In this document: positions 1-9,254 of the stretch, piece after piece | How positions within the stretch are numbered: the first letter of the stretch is position 1 | Layout: each line of letters opens with the position of its first letter | Source of the DNA: Opitutaceae bacterium | Lineage (GTDB): Bacteria > Verrucomicrobiota > Verrucomicrobiia > Opitutales > Opitutaceae | Assembly: GCA_027490995.1 (NCBI GenBank) | Contig: JAIXWY010000011.1 | Span: forward strand, 806,001-870,000 | DNA: 64,000 bases | Direction: 5' to 3' | Notes under the pieces: generated by a model | Seen by the model: only the letters and a program-made list of their open reading frames with translations | What the model was told of the DNA's origin: nothing | Databases searched by the model: none | Translations under genes and position numbers: made by a program

Positions 1-2
1 TC

Positions 3-134
3 CTCTACGGCGAGAAGATCACCGTCACACCCGGCGGACTCACCCGCGTCGCGCTGCGCCGTGGCTCCCTCGTGGTCAATTCTTCGCAGGGCGGAGGCTC
101 AAAGGATACGTGGGTCCTGAAGGGCGACGAATGA
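3..134 (+). CDS. Circularly permuted ATP-grasp protein, C-terminal end (partial)
   Basis: Only the last 43 residues lie in the window; the gene enters from the left edge. The tail [17 protein letters not shown] is characteristic of the C-terminus of circularly permuted type 2 ATP-grasp proteins (DUF404/DUF407 type). These enzymes are thought to form amide or peptide-like bonds with ATP and are regularly encoded beside alpha-E and transglutaminase-like proteins, which is what follows here. The TGA stop at 132-134 overlaps the ATG of the next gene (ATGA), so the two are probably translationally coupled. The substrate is not known for the family. Confidence 0.85.
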   Translation, partial: LYGEKITVTPGGLTRVALRRGSLVVNSSQGGGSKDTWVLKGDE

Positions 135-1393
135 TCACTCGCCAGCCCATGCCCCATCCTTCCTCCCTGCCGAGTCGCGCCCAGCCCACCCTCATGCTCT
201 CGCGAGTGGCCCACTCGCTGTACTGGATGAGCCGTTACATCGAACGCGCGGAAAACACCGCGCGGCTCCTCGACGTCAACCTTCAGTTTCTGGCTGACTT
301 CCAGGACCTCTCCCCCGCCCCGCTCAACTCATGGGAATCGCTGATCCTCAGTTCCGGCGCGCAGGAGGAGTTCAAGGTTCTGCATGCGGTCGCCGACAGC
401 CACAGCGTCACCGACTTCCTCGCCTTCGAGCTGCGCAACCCGGGCTCCATTCTGTCCTGCGTCTACGCCGCCCGCGAGAACGCGCGCATGATTCGCGACC
501 AGATCTCGCTGGAGATGTGGGAAGTGATCAACGAGCTCCACCTGATCTTAAAATCAACGTCGACCGCCGACGTCTGGCGGAGCGGTCCCCAAGAGTTCTT
601 CAACCGGATCATCCGTGCGTCCCATCTCTTTCAGGGACTGACCGACGCCACGTTTCCGCGCAACGAGGGCTGGGAGTTCATCCGTTTCGGCAAGATGCTT
701 GAGCGAGCGGACAAGACCACCCGCATCCTTGACGTGAAGTACCACGTCCTGCTGCCCAGTGCCACGGACGTGGGTGGGGCCATCGACACCGCGCAGTGGC
801 AGGCCGTCCTGCGTTCGGCCTCCGCGCTCGATGCCTACCGCCACCACCACGTTCGGGAAGTCCTGCCATGGAAGGTCGCGGAGTTCCTTATCTTCTCCGA
901 CACGTTTCCGCGCTCGCTGCACTTCTGCACCGCGCAGGTAGATGACCTACTTCGCCGGATCCTCGCTGAGACCGGTGCCCGACCTCGCTCAAACGCTGCC
1001 CGCGCCTCGCGGCGGTTACTCGGTGAACTGGAATCCCTCTCGATCAACGACGTCCTCAAGCGAGGCCTGCATGAATTTCTAGTCGACTGTCAGGCCACTC
1101 TTGCCGCAATCAGCGATGAGGTCGCCGAAACTACCATGTTCTACCCCGCCGAGTCTTCCCTCGAGGACCAGCAGCAGCAACAACAGCAACAGCGCGAGAG
1201 CTCCGCGGCCTGCGCCAGCTTCTTTCCCCCGGCTGCTCCACGTGGGCCGCGGCCGGCCATTCAGCCGCAAGGCCGCCTGCTCCCTGATTCCCGCCGCGGA
1301 ACAACCTCTCTCACTCGGATGAACGTCGCATCGCCTTTCCCAATGCTGGGCCATACGCCACCCAACGGCGGCTCCGTCTCCGTGCGTTCCTAG
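131..1393 (+). CDS. Alpha-E domain protein (DUF403) with poly-Gln and extended tail
   Basis: Alpha-helical alpha-E domain protein of about 420 residues. The family core begins at [20 protein letters not shown] (ATG at 194) and runs to about residue 315. I chose ATG 131 because it overlaps the upstream stop and has GAAGGG just before it; ATG 194 is a real alternative. The family normally ends near 310-320 residues. Here it continues through eight consecutive glutamines (CAG/CAA, bases 1169-1192) and about 65 more residues rich in Pro, Arg and Ser with no recognisable domain. The neighbouring ATP-grasp and transglutaminase genes suggest a shared peptide-modification or peptide-synthesis role; the biochemical function is unproven. 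Confidence 0.88.
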   Translation: MITRQPMPHPSSLPSRAQPTLMLSRVAHSLYWMSRYIERAENTARLLDVNLQFLADFQDLSPAPLNSWESLILSSGAQEEFKVLHAVADSHSVTDFLAFELRNPGSILSCVYAARENARMIRDQISLEMWEVINELHLILKSTSTADVWRSGPQEFFNRIIRASHLFQGLTDATFPRNEGWEFIRFGKMLERADKTTRILDVKYHVLLPSATDVGGAIDTAQWQAVLRSASALDAYRHHHVREVLPWKVAEFLIFSDTFPRSLHFCTAQVDDLLRRILAETGARPRSNAARASRRLLGELESLSINDVLKRGLHEFLVDCQATLAAISDEVAETTMFYPAESSLEDQQQQQQQQRESSAACASFFPPAAPRGPRPAIQPQGRLLPDSRRGTTSLTRMNVASPFPMLGHTPPNGGSVSVRS

Positions 1394-1422
1394 TCGAGTC
1401 CGCTCCGTCAGCGAAGGCCCCG

Positions 1423-2364
1423 ATGCATCTGCGCGTCGTCCACCGGACTCTGTTCACCTACGCCGGCGAGGCCACGGAGAGCTTCAACGAACTCCGCCTT
1501 CGGCCGGCCGACACCGAGAGCCAACGGTGCCTCGCGTTCGATCTGCGAATCACGCCCGCGACGGAGGCACGCGACTACCGCGACTTCCACGGTAACACCG
1601 TCCACTACTTCGAGGTACCGGACCCACACGCGCAGCTATGCGTCACGACAATCTCCCGCGTCGAGACCGTGCCGCTCAACGAGCGCGCCGTCGTCCCGGA
1701 GGTCAGCGTCACTGAACTTTCCGCGTCACCCGAGCACGAGATGCTCGCCGAGTTTCACACCAGCTCACCCTACGTTCCACTCGAGGTCGAAATCTGGCGC
1801 GAAGCACAGGACGTCGTGAGCGACGGAAGCAGCGATGTTTGGAGTCACGTACGTCGTCTCGGTGAACACGTCCATCGCACCTTCGCCTACCGGCCCAACT
1901 CAACGGGAGTCCACACTCTAGCGACGGACGCCCTGCGCCAACGTTGCGGGGTCTGCCAGGACTTCGCCCATGTGCACCTCGGTCTCTGCCGGAGCCTCGG
2001 CATTCCGGCACGCTATGTCAGTGGCTACTTTTTCAATCCCAGCCGCCGCCCACGGGAAAACGAGGCGTCGCACGCTTGGATCGAAGCGTGGCTGCCCGGA
2101 GTCGGCTGGCTCGCCTACGATCCCACGCATGCACGGCCGGCAGACGATCGCTACGTGCGGGTCGCCGTCGGTCGCGACTACACCGATATCCGACCGGTGA
2201 GCGGCACGTACCGCGGCGCCCCGACCCGCTCCCTCCGTGTCGATGTCTGCGTGCGGCAAGTCCGCCCGTCTCACCTCTACCCGAGCGGAGTCAGATCGAC
2301 CGGCCCGTCCGCGGCTGGCTCCGTCCCGTCCGCCTCCATCACTGCCGAAACCAGCCCCGCCTAG
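1423..2364 (+). CDS. Transglutaminase-like cysteine protease family protein
   Basis: A 313-residue protein with the bacterial transglutaminase-like N-terminal beta domain (about residues 1-85) followed by the transglutaminase/papain-like core. The catalytic triad is visible: Cys178 in RCGVCQDFAH, His217 in SHAWIEAW and Asp233 in AYDPTH. No signal peptide is seen, so it is probably cytoplasmic. It starts 29 bases after the alpha-E gene and completes the conserved trio ATP-grasp, alpha-E, transglutaminase. By family context it may hydrolyse or transfer the amide bonds made by the ATP-grasp partner; that is inference. Confidence 0.88.
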   Translation: MHLRVVHRTLFTYAGEATESFNELRLRPADTESQRCLAFDLRITPATEARDYRDFHGNTVHYFEVPDPHAQLCVTTISRVETVPLNERAVVPEVSVTELSASPEHEMLAEFHTSSPYVPLEVEIWREAQDVVSDGSSDVWSHVRRLGEHVHRTFAYRPNSTGVHTLATDALRQRCGVCQDFAHVHLGLCRSLGIPARYVSGYFFNPSRRPRENEASHAWIEAWLPGVGWLAYDPTHARPADDRYVRVAVGRDYTDIRPVSGTYRGAPTRSLRVDVCVRQVRPSHLYPSGVRSTGPSAAGSVPSASITAETSPA

Positions 2365-2499
2365 GCGAGGATTGCTCCGGGAGGGAGCGCGGACTTCCGG
2401 TCGGCGCCGCGCAAGCCCGTACTTGCTTCCGCACTCACGCCAGCAACGCTTTTCCCGACCCGTGACGCTGCGCTCCCGCACGTGGCGGGCCATTCCCCG

Positions 2500-3816
2500 A
2501 TGCGTGATCGTCTCTCCCTTCGTTCCCTCACGTCCTCGTTTGCGCTTCGCACCGTCATCCCCGCGACCGTTTCCTTCGCCAACAGCCCCGAGCGCCGTCT
2601 TGCGAGGAAACCCTGCCTTGCGATGTACGCCACGTTGGCCGCGCTCGGGGTTTCCCTCCTTCAGGGGGGCACTCCGACGCAGTCGACCGAAGTCGCACTC
2701 GCCGTTCCCCCGTTGCAGCGGAGCCTCTCTACCACGATTCCCGGTCAGGCCGATTTCGTCCGCGCACCTGATACGACGCTGTACTTTTCACCGCATCTAC
2801 TGCCGGCGCTCACCGACACCAGCGACGCCGCCGCCCAGTTAAGCGGGATCCTCGACGAACTCAGCCATCGGCTGCAGAGCGTCGCGTCCGACGAGCGCCA
2901 GCTGATCCGGCTCACCCTCACGCTGGTCGACGAATCCGACCACGCTCGCGCGGCCGAAGTACTGGCCCAGCGATTCCGGGACCATGCCCCGGCCGTCACC
3001 TGGCAAAGCTCGCCGCTTCCCCATGCCAGCGCCCGGGTCGCCGTGGAGGCAATCGCGGCCAGCCGACAACGCCCGGACGTCACGACCACCACTGCCGACG
3101 GCGGCGCGCTGCTGCCCGCGGGGTCGCGAATCTTCCTGTCCGGGCAGGCCGAACGCGGGGCGGATGTGGCCAGCAGCGTCGCCCTCACCATGGCCTCGCT
3201 CCTGCGCTCTGCCGCGGAACTCGGCTCCGCTCCTTCAGGCGTGGCGCAGATTCGCGTTTTCCTTCAGCCTTTTTCCGGACGACAAGACGCACTCGACCAA
3301 ATCGTCCCCCTGTTCCCGGCGGGCAAATGCCCGCCAATCATCGTGACCGAGTGGACGCTTCCCCTGCCGGTCGAGATCGAGATGATCGTCGCCCGCGACC
3401 GCAGTGCCACGAAGCTGGAGTCGCCATTGACGTTCCCGGTTCTGGCGGGCAAGCCCCGCTCGCCCCGCTTCAGTCACGCAGCGATCGTCGAGGCAGGGGT
3501 TCCGCTGCTTTTCCTCGGTGACATCGACGCCGGGCCGAACGTTCCCCCTACCGAGGAGTGGCCAGCGATCTTTGCCCGGCTCGGCCCCCTGCTCGGGCGC
3601 GCAGGGAGCAGTTTCCGGCTCCTCGTGAAGGCGACCTACCTGCTCGAGGAAGGTTCCCCGCGCAACAGCCTCAACGACACGAGAGCGGTCTACTACGACC
3701 CCCTCCGACCACCCGCCGCCTCGGCCGTGGGGGTACGCAGCGTCGGCATCCCAGGCCGCGCCAGCGCGTTAGAAATGATCGCCGTACCACGCGATGCCGT
3801 GTCCGTAGCACCTTGA
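2500..3816 (+). CDS. Exported protein with three RidA/YjgF-like domains
   Basis: About 438 residues. After a poorly defined N-terminus (a hydrophobic stretch around MYATLAALGVSLLQG, possible signal peptide) I see three successive segments resembling RidA (YjgF/YER057c/UK114): roughly residues 80-200, 200-315 and 320-430. The second has the RidA-like IFLSGQAERG and VEIEMIVA; the third has FLGDIDAGPN and ALEMIAVPRD. Canonical RidA hydrolyses reactive enamines and imines using a conserved Arg. The equivalent Arg appears only in segment one (SARVAVEAIA); segments two and three have PPIIVTEW and PPAASAVGV instead. The next gene is a PLP aminotransferase, whose chemistry can produce RidA substrates. 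The start is uncertain: GTG 2482, ATG 2500 and ATG 2623 are possible. Confidence 0.6.
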   Translation: MRDRLSLRSLTSSFALRTVIPATVSFANSPERRLARKPCLAMYATLAALGVSLLQGGTPTQSTEVALAVPPLQRSLSTTIPGQADFVRAPDTTLYFSPHLLPALTDTSDAAAQLSGILDELSHRLQSVASDERQLIRLTLTLVDESDHARAAEVLAQRFRDHAPAVTWQSSPLPHASARVAVEAIAASRQRPDVTTTTADGGALLPAGSRIFLSGQAERGADVASSVALTMASLLRSAAELGSAPSGVAQIRVFLQPFSGRQDALDQIVPLFPAGKCPPIIVTEWTLPLPVEIEMIVARDRSATKLESPLTFPVLAGKPRSPRFSHAAIVEAGVPLLFLGDIDAGPNVPPTEEWPAIFARLGPLLGRAGSSFRLLVKATYLLEEGSPRNSLNDTRAVYYDPLRPPAASAVGVRSVGIPGRASALEMIAVPRDAVSVAP

Positions 3817-3969
3817 AACGAGCAATCCGAGGAAGACTCACCTCCACCACGCATGAATGAACAATCATCCGAGGGAGTGTGGCCCCTGCGGGATCCCGGA
3901 GCCAGACGTTGACCGATTTTACCTCGGTCGGATAGGTACGGGGCGGCACTCTTCAAAAGCAATTTCTCC

Positions 3970-5295
3970 ATGGCCTCCGTCATCGCCCCTTCGGCCCAGC
4001 GCCTCGCCCTCCTTGGCGGGACCCGCGTCGGTGAAGTCACCTACTCGGCTTTCCCCCACTTTTCTGAGAAGGCCATCGCCCGCGTGGGCGATGTACTCCG
4101 GGCCGGTAAAGCGGTCGGCCTCGGGCGATTCCACTCACCGGAAATCGCCGAGGCGGAGGACGTCGTCTCGCGCTATCACGGGGGACGCAAGGTCCTTGCC
4201 TGCAGTTCGGGTCATGCCGCCCTCCAGGGCGCCCTCGCCGGGCTGGAAATCTGCGGCGGCGATGAAGTCATCACCACCCCCTACACCTGGGGTGCCTCGA
4301 CCTCGTGCATCCTGCACCAGAACGCCATTCCGATTTTCGTGGATGTCGATCCGGACACCGGCCTGATCGATCCAGACGCCGTGGAGGCGGCGATCACACC
4401 CCGAACCAAGGCCATTCTCGCGGTCCACATTTTCGGCCAGCCGGCAAACCTGCCCCGCCTCCGCACGATCGCGGACCGCCGGGGCTTGAAACTGATCGAG
4501 GATGGCAGCCAGGCACACGGCGCCGAGGTCGCCGGCCTGCGGGTGGGCAACGTCGGCGACGCCGCCGGTTTCTCCTGCATGGGTGGCAAGGTGCTGCCGA
4601 CGACCGAGGCCGGCTACTTGGTGACGCCGGACGAGCGGGTCTTCTGGAAAGCTGCGATGATCGGCCAGCACATGGGGCGCTCTCCAGAGAAGGATTTCCC
4701 CGACGATCTGCGCCCGTGGGTCGACTCGCTCGTCTACACGTACCGCATCACGCCATTGAATGCCGTGCTCCTGACGGAACAGTTCGGCCGCATCGACGGC
4801 TGGCTAGCTGAGCGCCGCCGCCATGCCGACCGCTTCCGCGCCGGACTCGCGAAGTCGGCATTCCTACGCATGCCACGCTATGCAGCCGACGTGAAACCCG
4901 TGTACCACCTGATGACCATGAATTTTGACGCCAAGGCGGCAGGGGTCTCGCGCGACACCTTCGCCGCCGCGCTCAAGGCAGAGGGCATGCTGGCCTTCGG
5001 CTACGTTCCGTCCCCGATCCCGGACTGGGCGCGCCTGCACTGGCAGAATTACCAAGGGCCACGCGTGTCATGGCTGTCGGCGCTGGAAGCGGCGGGAGTC
5101 GACTACCGCAACCTTCCCCTGCCCCACTGCCGCCACCGCATCGCGAACTCGATCGAGACCCGCTTCGATTTCGTCGATGCCCAGGAGGTCCAAGTCGACC
5201 GCATGCTGGAAATCATCGCTAAGGTCGAGGCCTCGATCGATGACCTGCGTGAACACGAGCGTCTCCGGGGGCCGTCCAGTCCGGCTCGGCGTTGA
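3970..5295 (+). CDS. DegT/DnrJ/EryC1/StrS family PLP aminotransferase
   Basis: A 441-residue fold-type I PLP enzyme of the sugar-aminotransferase family. Visible features: the cofactor-binding CSSGHAALQGAL region (about 78-90), YTWGAS, FVDVDPDTG, the PLP-nitrogen Asp178 in EDGSQAHGA, and the probable Schiff-base Lys207 in CMGGKVLPTTEAGYL. That last context replaces the usual SFxxxKxxxxGEGG and suggests a divergent subgroup. Family members transfer an amino group to keto-sugars, and some have other activities. Its stop overlaps the start of the ceramidase-like gene (TGATG), indicating coupling. The adjacent RidA-like protein could detoxify imine intermediates. The substrate cannot be read from the sequence. 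Confidence 0.85.
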   Translation: MASVIAPSAQRLALLGGTRVGEVTYSAFPHFSEKAIARVGDVLRAGKAVGLGRFHSPEIAEAEDVVSRYHGGRKVLACSSGHAALQGALAGLEICGGDEVITTPYTWGASTSCILHQNAIPIFVDVDPDTGLIDPDAVEAAITPRTKAILAVHIFGQPANLPRLRTIADRRGLKLIEDGSQAHGAEVAGLRVGNVGDAAGFSCMGGKVLPTTEAGYLVTPDERVFWKAAMIGQHMGRSPEKDFPDDLRPWVDSLVYTYRITPLNAVLLTEQFGRIDGWLAERRRHADRFRAGLAKSAFLRMPRYAADVKPVYHLMTMNFDAKAAGVSRDTFAAALKAEGMLAFGYVPSPIPDWARLHWQNYQGPRVSWLSALEAAGVDYRNLPLPHCRHRIANSIETRFDFVDAQEVQVDRMLEIIAKVEASIDDLREHERLRGPSSPARR

Positions 5296-6656
5296 TGAAA
5301 GTCGGCTTCGGACGCAGCGACATCACCCCGCGCCTCGGGGTACAGTTGGCGGGCTATGGACCGTACCGGAACCGCGCCGCTGCGGAAATCGTGGCGCCGC
5401 TGCACTCACGAGCGGTCCTTCTGCGTGACCGCGCACGGACCGCCCTGATTGTCAGCGTGGAACTCTGCGGCCTGCCGCGCGAGCTCGACGCAAAAATCCG
5501 GACCGAGGCCGCACGCGCTGCCGGGGTGGACGCTAAGGACGTCTTTCTTTCGGTCACTCACACCCACAGCGCACCGGCTGTGGGCGGCATGCTCGCTTGG
5601 GGTGAGGCTGACCAAATGTACGTCGAGACGCTACCAATCCGGGTGGCGGCCGCTGCGACCCAGGCGCGCGCGGCGCTCGCAGACGCGGAATGGCGCGTCG
5701 CCACCGGACCGTGCGAAGGGATCGCGGTGAATCGCGAGACCGATGCCGGTTTTGCGATGAACGCGGACCTCAACGAGCGTCTGGACCCAGCGTGGCGACC
5801 GGCCCACCCCGAGCAGACCGATCCAACGGTCCGCGTGCTCGCGGCGTATTCCGGCAAGCGGCTCGTCGGTCTGCTGCACCACTTTGCCTGCCATCCCGTC
5901 GTGTATGGCGAGAAGACTGCCGCGATCCACGGAGACTACGCCGGGATGGCCAGTCTCCATCTTGAGGCAGCGCATCCCGGAACCGTGGCGCTCTTCCTTC
6001 CCGGCGCTCTCGGTGACCTCAATCCGAAACTGAACCACCGCAACCCCGCCGAGTCCCTCCGCGCCCTGCGGGCGATCGCGCGCCTCTACGCCAGCGCTAT
6101 CCGCCGCTCGCTCCGCGCCGCGCAGCCCCTCGCGTCCGACGCACTCCGGACCCGGCGGACCACGGTAACGTTCACACGTCAGCCCTGGACGCGCGCGCAG
6201 GTCGTGCGTCGCGTGGCTCAATTGGAGCAGGTATTCCGACGCGCGGGCATCACCGACTTTCCGCACACCGGCGGCCAGCCGCCCCTGCTGACACACGGCA
6301 TGGAACTGACGCGCCTCAATGGCCTGCGCACCTTGCTCGCCCACTGGCGGAGCAACCGCGCCCCGAACCCACCCGTCTGCCTGCACGGCGTGCGCATCGG
6401 ACCCGTCGCACTTCTCGGCTTCGGGCTCGAGTTGTACCACAGTCTGCAGCACGACATTGTCACCGCATCCCCTCACCCTCAGACTTGGCTCGTCAGCTTG
6501 GTCGGAGGGATGGGCTACGCGCCCGACGCCGCCGCTCAGGCGCGCGCCGGTTACGCGGCGGATTTCGTTCCCCTCATGTGCGGCGAAATCCCCTACCGCA
6601 ACATTCACCGCGAACTTCCCGCGGCCCTGATCAGACTCGCCCGCGCACTCACCTGA
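5295..6656 (+). CDS. Neutral/alkaline ceramidase-like (PF04734) amidohydrolase domain protein
   Basis: A 453-residue protein matching the N-terminal domain of neutral/alkaline non-lysosomal ceramidases: VGFGRSDITPRLGV at the start, a metal-binding VTHTHSAPAVGG around residue 90, HHFACHPVVYG around 195 and PGALGDLNPK around 235. Ceramidases cut an N-acyl amide using zinc. Bacterial single-domain homologues of this type are common in Verrucomicrobiota and Planctomycetota, and their substrates are mostly unknown. No signal peptide is apparent. The ATG at 5295 overlaps the aminotransferase stop by one base. An in-frame TTG three bases upstream is less likely. Confidence 0.8.
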   Translation: MKVGFGRSDITPRLGVQLAGYGPYRNRAAAEIVAPLHSRAVLLRDRARTALIVSVELCGLPRELDAKIRTEAARAAGVDAKDVFLSVTHTHSAPAVGGMLAWGEADQMYVETLPIRVAAAATQARAALADAEWRVATGPCEGIAVNRETDAGFAMNADLNERLDPAWRPAHPEQTDPTVRVLAAYSGKRLVGLLHHFACHPVVYGEKTAAIHGDYAGMASLHLEAAHPGTVALFLPGALGDLNPKLNHRNPAESLRALRAIARLYASAIRRSLRAAQPLASDALRTRRTTVTFTRQPWTRAQVVRRVAQLEQVFRRAGITDFPHTGGQPPLLTHGMELTRLNGLRTLLAHWRSNRAPNPPVCLHGVRIGPVALLGFGLELYHSLQHDIVTASPHPQTWLVSLVGGMGYAPDAAAQARAGYAADFVPLMCGEIPYRNIHRELPAALIRLARALT

Positions 6657-6726
6657 CTCCGTTGCGCGACCGCAAGATTGCTTTTGGGGAATTATACGCT
6701 CGGAGTTGAGGACTCCCCGAACCCCG

Positions 6727-9138
6727 ATGCTTCTCCTCCGCCTCCCTTTCCTCGTCGCCATCCTGCTGCTCGGAGCCACGAGCGCCACACACGCACTGGA
6801 CCGATCCGGCGAAGCCATCTCCCTCCAGAACACGGCCTACGAGAAAGACGGTCGCTGGTATTGTCCCCTCTGCCACGAGGAGGTGGGAAAGACCGACCGC
6901 AGTCAGCTCGATCTTCGACTCCAGCTTTCTGAGTGGCACGATGTGACCATCGATCCGGAGTATTTCGAGCACCGGATCCGTCACATCTCGGACGCCGAAC
7001 TCGTGGCTTCACTCCGCATCCCGGAGATCCAACCGGCACTGGACAAGGCGGTGGCGGCTGGCGATGGGCCGAGGGTCTCACGCCTCCTTCACGACTACTT
7101 CGTCCGACGGCCGGACAACGGCCGGCTTTCCCTCTACGATGCGGCGACCAAGCAGCCCTTCATCACCCGCGATCAATTTCGGAGCGAGGTACTCGCCGAC
7201 CCCGTCCGCTCAGCCGCGATCGCCGCGGCGTCCGACGCAGTCTACACGCCAGAACGCGGATTTCGGCTGTTCGGACACACCTGGGGCGAGCGCATCGACT
7301 TCACCCACACGTATCCGACGATGAGCAAGTGGGGAGTGCACTACCTTGGCGTGCTTGATGCCCTGACCCAGGCGCAGGTGGTCCAGCCGACGCCGGCTCG
7401 CACCCAGGCGTTTGAAAGTCTGTTCAACCAATGGTACGAGCAGATCGACGACGTGAAGCCGGAGCAGGTCATCCACGTCACGGTCAGCTACGACTTCATC
7501 TGGTACGAACTGGGCCTTTCGAATCGTACCGAGCGACTCATCAATGCACACCGCGTCTTCGGTCCGGACCTTTCACCGGAAACCACCAAGCGCTATCTGA
7601 AAAATCTCCTCGGATCCGCCCGCTGGATGGACCAGTGCCTGATGCGGACCCCCTTCCATCCCTACAACTGGCAAACCCACACGGCGCACACACTGTCGTA
7701 TGTCGCACTCACCTACCCCGAGTTCAGCGAATCCGAGACCTGGCTGAACCACGGACGCGGACGAATGGTCGAGCATATCCGCAAGGACATCCTGGACGAT
7801 GGAGGCTATGTCGAGCGCACGACCAGCTACGCGGCTTACATGTTCGGCGTGTTCCACCGCTACATGGTGATGTTCGAACACTTTCGCGGCGACCGCAGCC
7901 TTCTCGATGAATTCCTTCCACGGTTGGAAAAGTTCATCGAGTTCTTCGTTCTCACCACCACGCCGATCGGCACCAACGCTCCCTTCAACGACGCAGGCCG
8001 CGGACGCGACCTGCTGCCGCTCTTTGCGGAGATGGCTGGATTCTTTCAGCGCGGCGACTTCATCGGAGGCTTTCCGAACGCGTATCCACCGGGGGAGCTC
8101 GCAAAGCTACCCGTCAAGCCCGCCACGCCCTCTGTGCGGTCCGTCGACTTCCCCCACTCGCGTTTTGCCGTGATGCGCGAGGCGTGGGACCCACAGGCCT
8201 CATGGATGATGATCAACTACGGCGATCACCAAAACCACAGCCACTTCGACCAGCTCTCATTCGAGCTCTACGCGAATGGCCAGGCCCTGGCCGTCGACGC
8301 CGGGCTCGGCGCGCTCGGCTATCTGGAGCCCACGCAACTCACGTGGTACAAGCACCCCACCGCCCACAACATGATCACGATCAACGGGGCCGTGCCCGTG
8401 AAGCGGAATCTACCGGGCTACGACAAGGTCTGGGCGCTCCTGCCGCACCTTGAAGTCTTTGCCGCCACGCACGACGGCTACCAACGCCATCAAGGCACCC
8501 GCCTTCGCCGCCATGTGCTATGGGCCAAGAGCCGCTACTGGCTGCTGGTTGACGAAGCCGAGACGACCGCATCCGAACGGGAGATGGAATTCAATCTGCA
8601 CACGCCGCTCGCGATGCGTCCGACGCAGGATGGATTCATCTCCAACGGCAACACCGGCTTCGTGATCCGGCAGAACGAGGAGGATCGTCCCTGGACCCGA
8701 CGGGAACGCCAGCGCGGCCTCGCCCAGCTCTCCGGCCTGCCGGGCGAACCCAATCACCGCGAGATCGACTGGCTGATCTTCCGACGCCCCCTCACCGGAA
8801 AAGCGGCCTCGGACCGGATGGCGACGCTCATCGCGCCCTACCGTCCGGAAACGGAGCCGGCCGCCATGAGCTGTTTTGTCGAGCGAGTGGAACTCCCCGA
8901 TCCCGCAACTGTGGGCTACCGTGTCCGACTCGGAGACCGCGAAGACTTGGTCTTGCTGTCGGACGGGAAACCGCGCGACTTCGGCAAGAGCGTCTCAGGC
9001 GATTTCCGTTACGCTCTGCTCAGTTTCAGAGCCGGTCAGCTGGTTTCCGCCAGCCTGATCGAGACGACCACGTTCCGGCTGCAGGACGGCACGGCTGCGA
9101 CGTTCGAAGCCCGGCGGAATCACGAGATCACCCGCTGA
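6727..9138 (+). CDS. Heparinase II/III family protein (polysaccharide lyase-like)
   Basis: 803 residues with a clear signal peptide (MLLLRLPFLVAILLLGATSATHA), so exported. After a CxxC pair (YCPLCHEE) comes an alpha/alpha-toroid region of about 330 residues (YNWQTHTAHTLSYVAL, YVERTTSYAAY), then a beta-sandwich heparinase II/III C-terminal part containing HSHFDQLSFELYANG and AVDAGLGALGY. Heparinase II/III family lyases cleave uronate-containing polysaccharides by beta-elimination; the His and Tyr residues in these motifs fit that. The ATG at 6727 is chosen because the upstream in-frame TTG 6706 would spoil the signal peptide. It follows the ceramidase-like gene by 70 bases and may share its transcript. 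Confidence 0.85.
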   Translation: MLLLRLPFLVAILLLGATSATHALDRSGEAISLQNTAYEKDGRWYCPLCHEEVGKTDRSQLDLRLQLSEWHDVTIDPEYFEHRIRHISDAELVASLRIPEIQPALDKAVAAGDGPRVSRLLHDYFVRRPDNGRLSLYDAATKQPFITRDQFRSEVLADPVRSAAIAAASDAVYTPERGFRLFGHTWGERIDFTHTYPTMSKWGVHYLGVLDALTQAQVVQPTPARTQAFESLFNQWYEQIDDVKPEQVIHVTVSYDFIWYELGLSNRTERLINAHRVFGPDLSPETTKRYLKNLLGSARWMDQCLMRTPFHPYNWQTHTAHTLSYVALTYPEFSESETWLNHGRGRMVEHIRKDILDDGGYVERTTSYAAYMFGVFHRYMVMFEHFRGDRSLLDEFLPRLEKFIEFFVLTTTPIGTNAPFNDAGRGRDLLPLFAEMAGFFQRGDFIGGFPNAYPPGELAKLPVKPATPSVRSVDFPHSRFAVMREAWDPQASWMMINYGDHQNHSHFDQLSFELYANGQALAVDAGLGALGYLEPTQLTWYKHPTAHNMITINGAVPVKRNLPGYDKVWALLPHLEVFAATHDGYQRHQGTRLRRHVLWAKSRYWLLVDEAETTASEREMEFNLHTPLAMRPTQDGFISNGNTGFVIRQNEEDRPWTRRERQRGLAQLSGLPGEPNHREIDWLIFRRPLTGKAASDRMATLIAPYRPETEPAAMSCFVERVELPDPATVGYRVRLGDREDLVLLSDGKPRDFGKSVSGDFRYALLSFRAGQLVSASLIETTTFRLQDGTAATFEARRNHEITR

Positions 9139-9254
9139 TCGGAGGGCGCTTCGCCACCGCGGCGATCAACGCACTTCCGAGCCACGTCACGTCTGCCGCC
9201 ACGCGCAGAGCCCCTTACGAAACGCTGGCGACCGGCCAACCAAGCCGGAACCGC

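Noticed and set aside
5631-6833. 400-codon frame on the minus strand
   Set aside because: It is antisense to the ceramidase-like gene and the heparinase start; no domain is recognisable.
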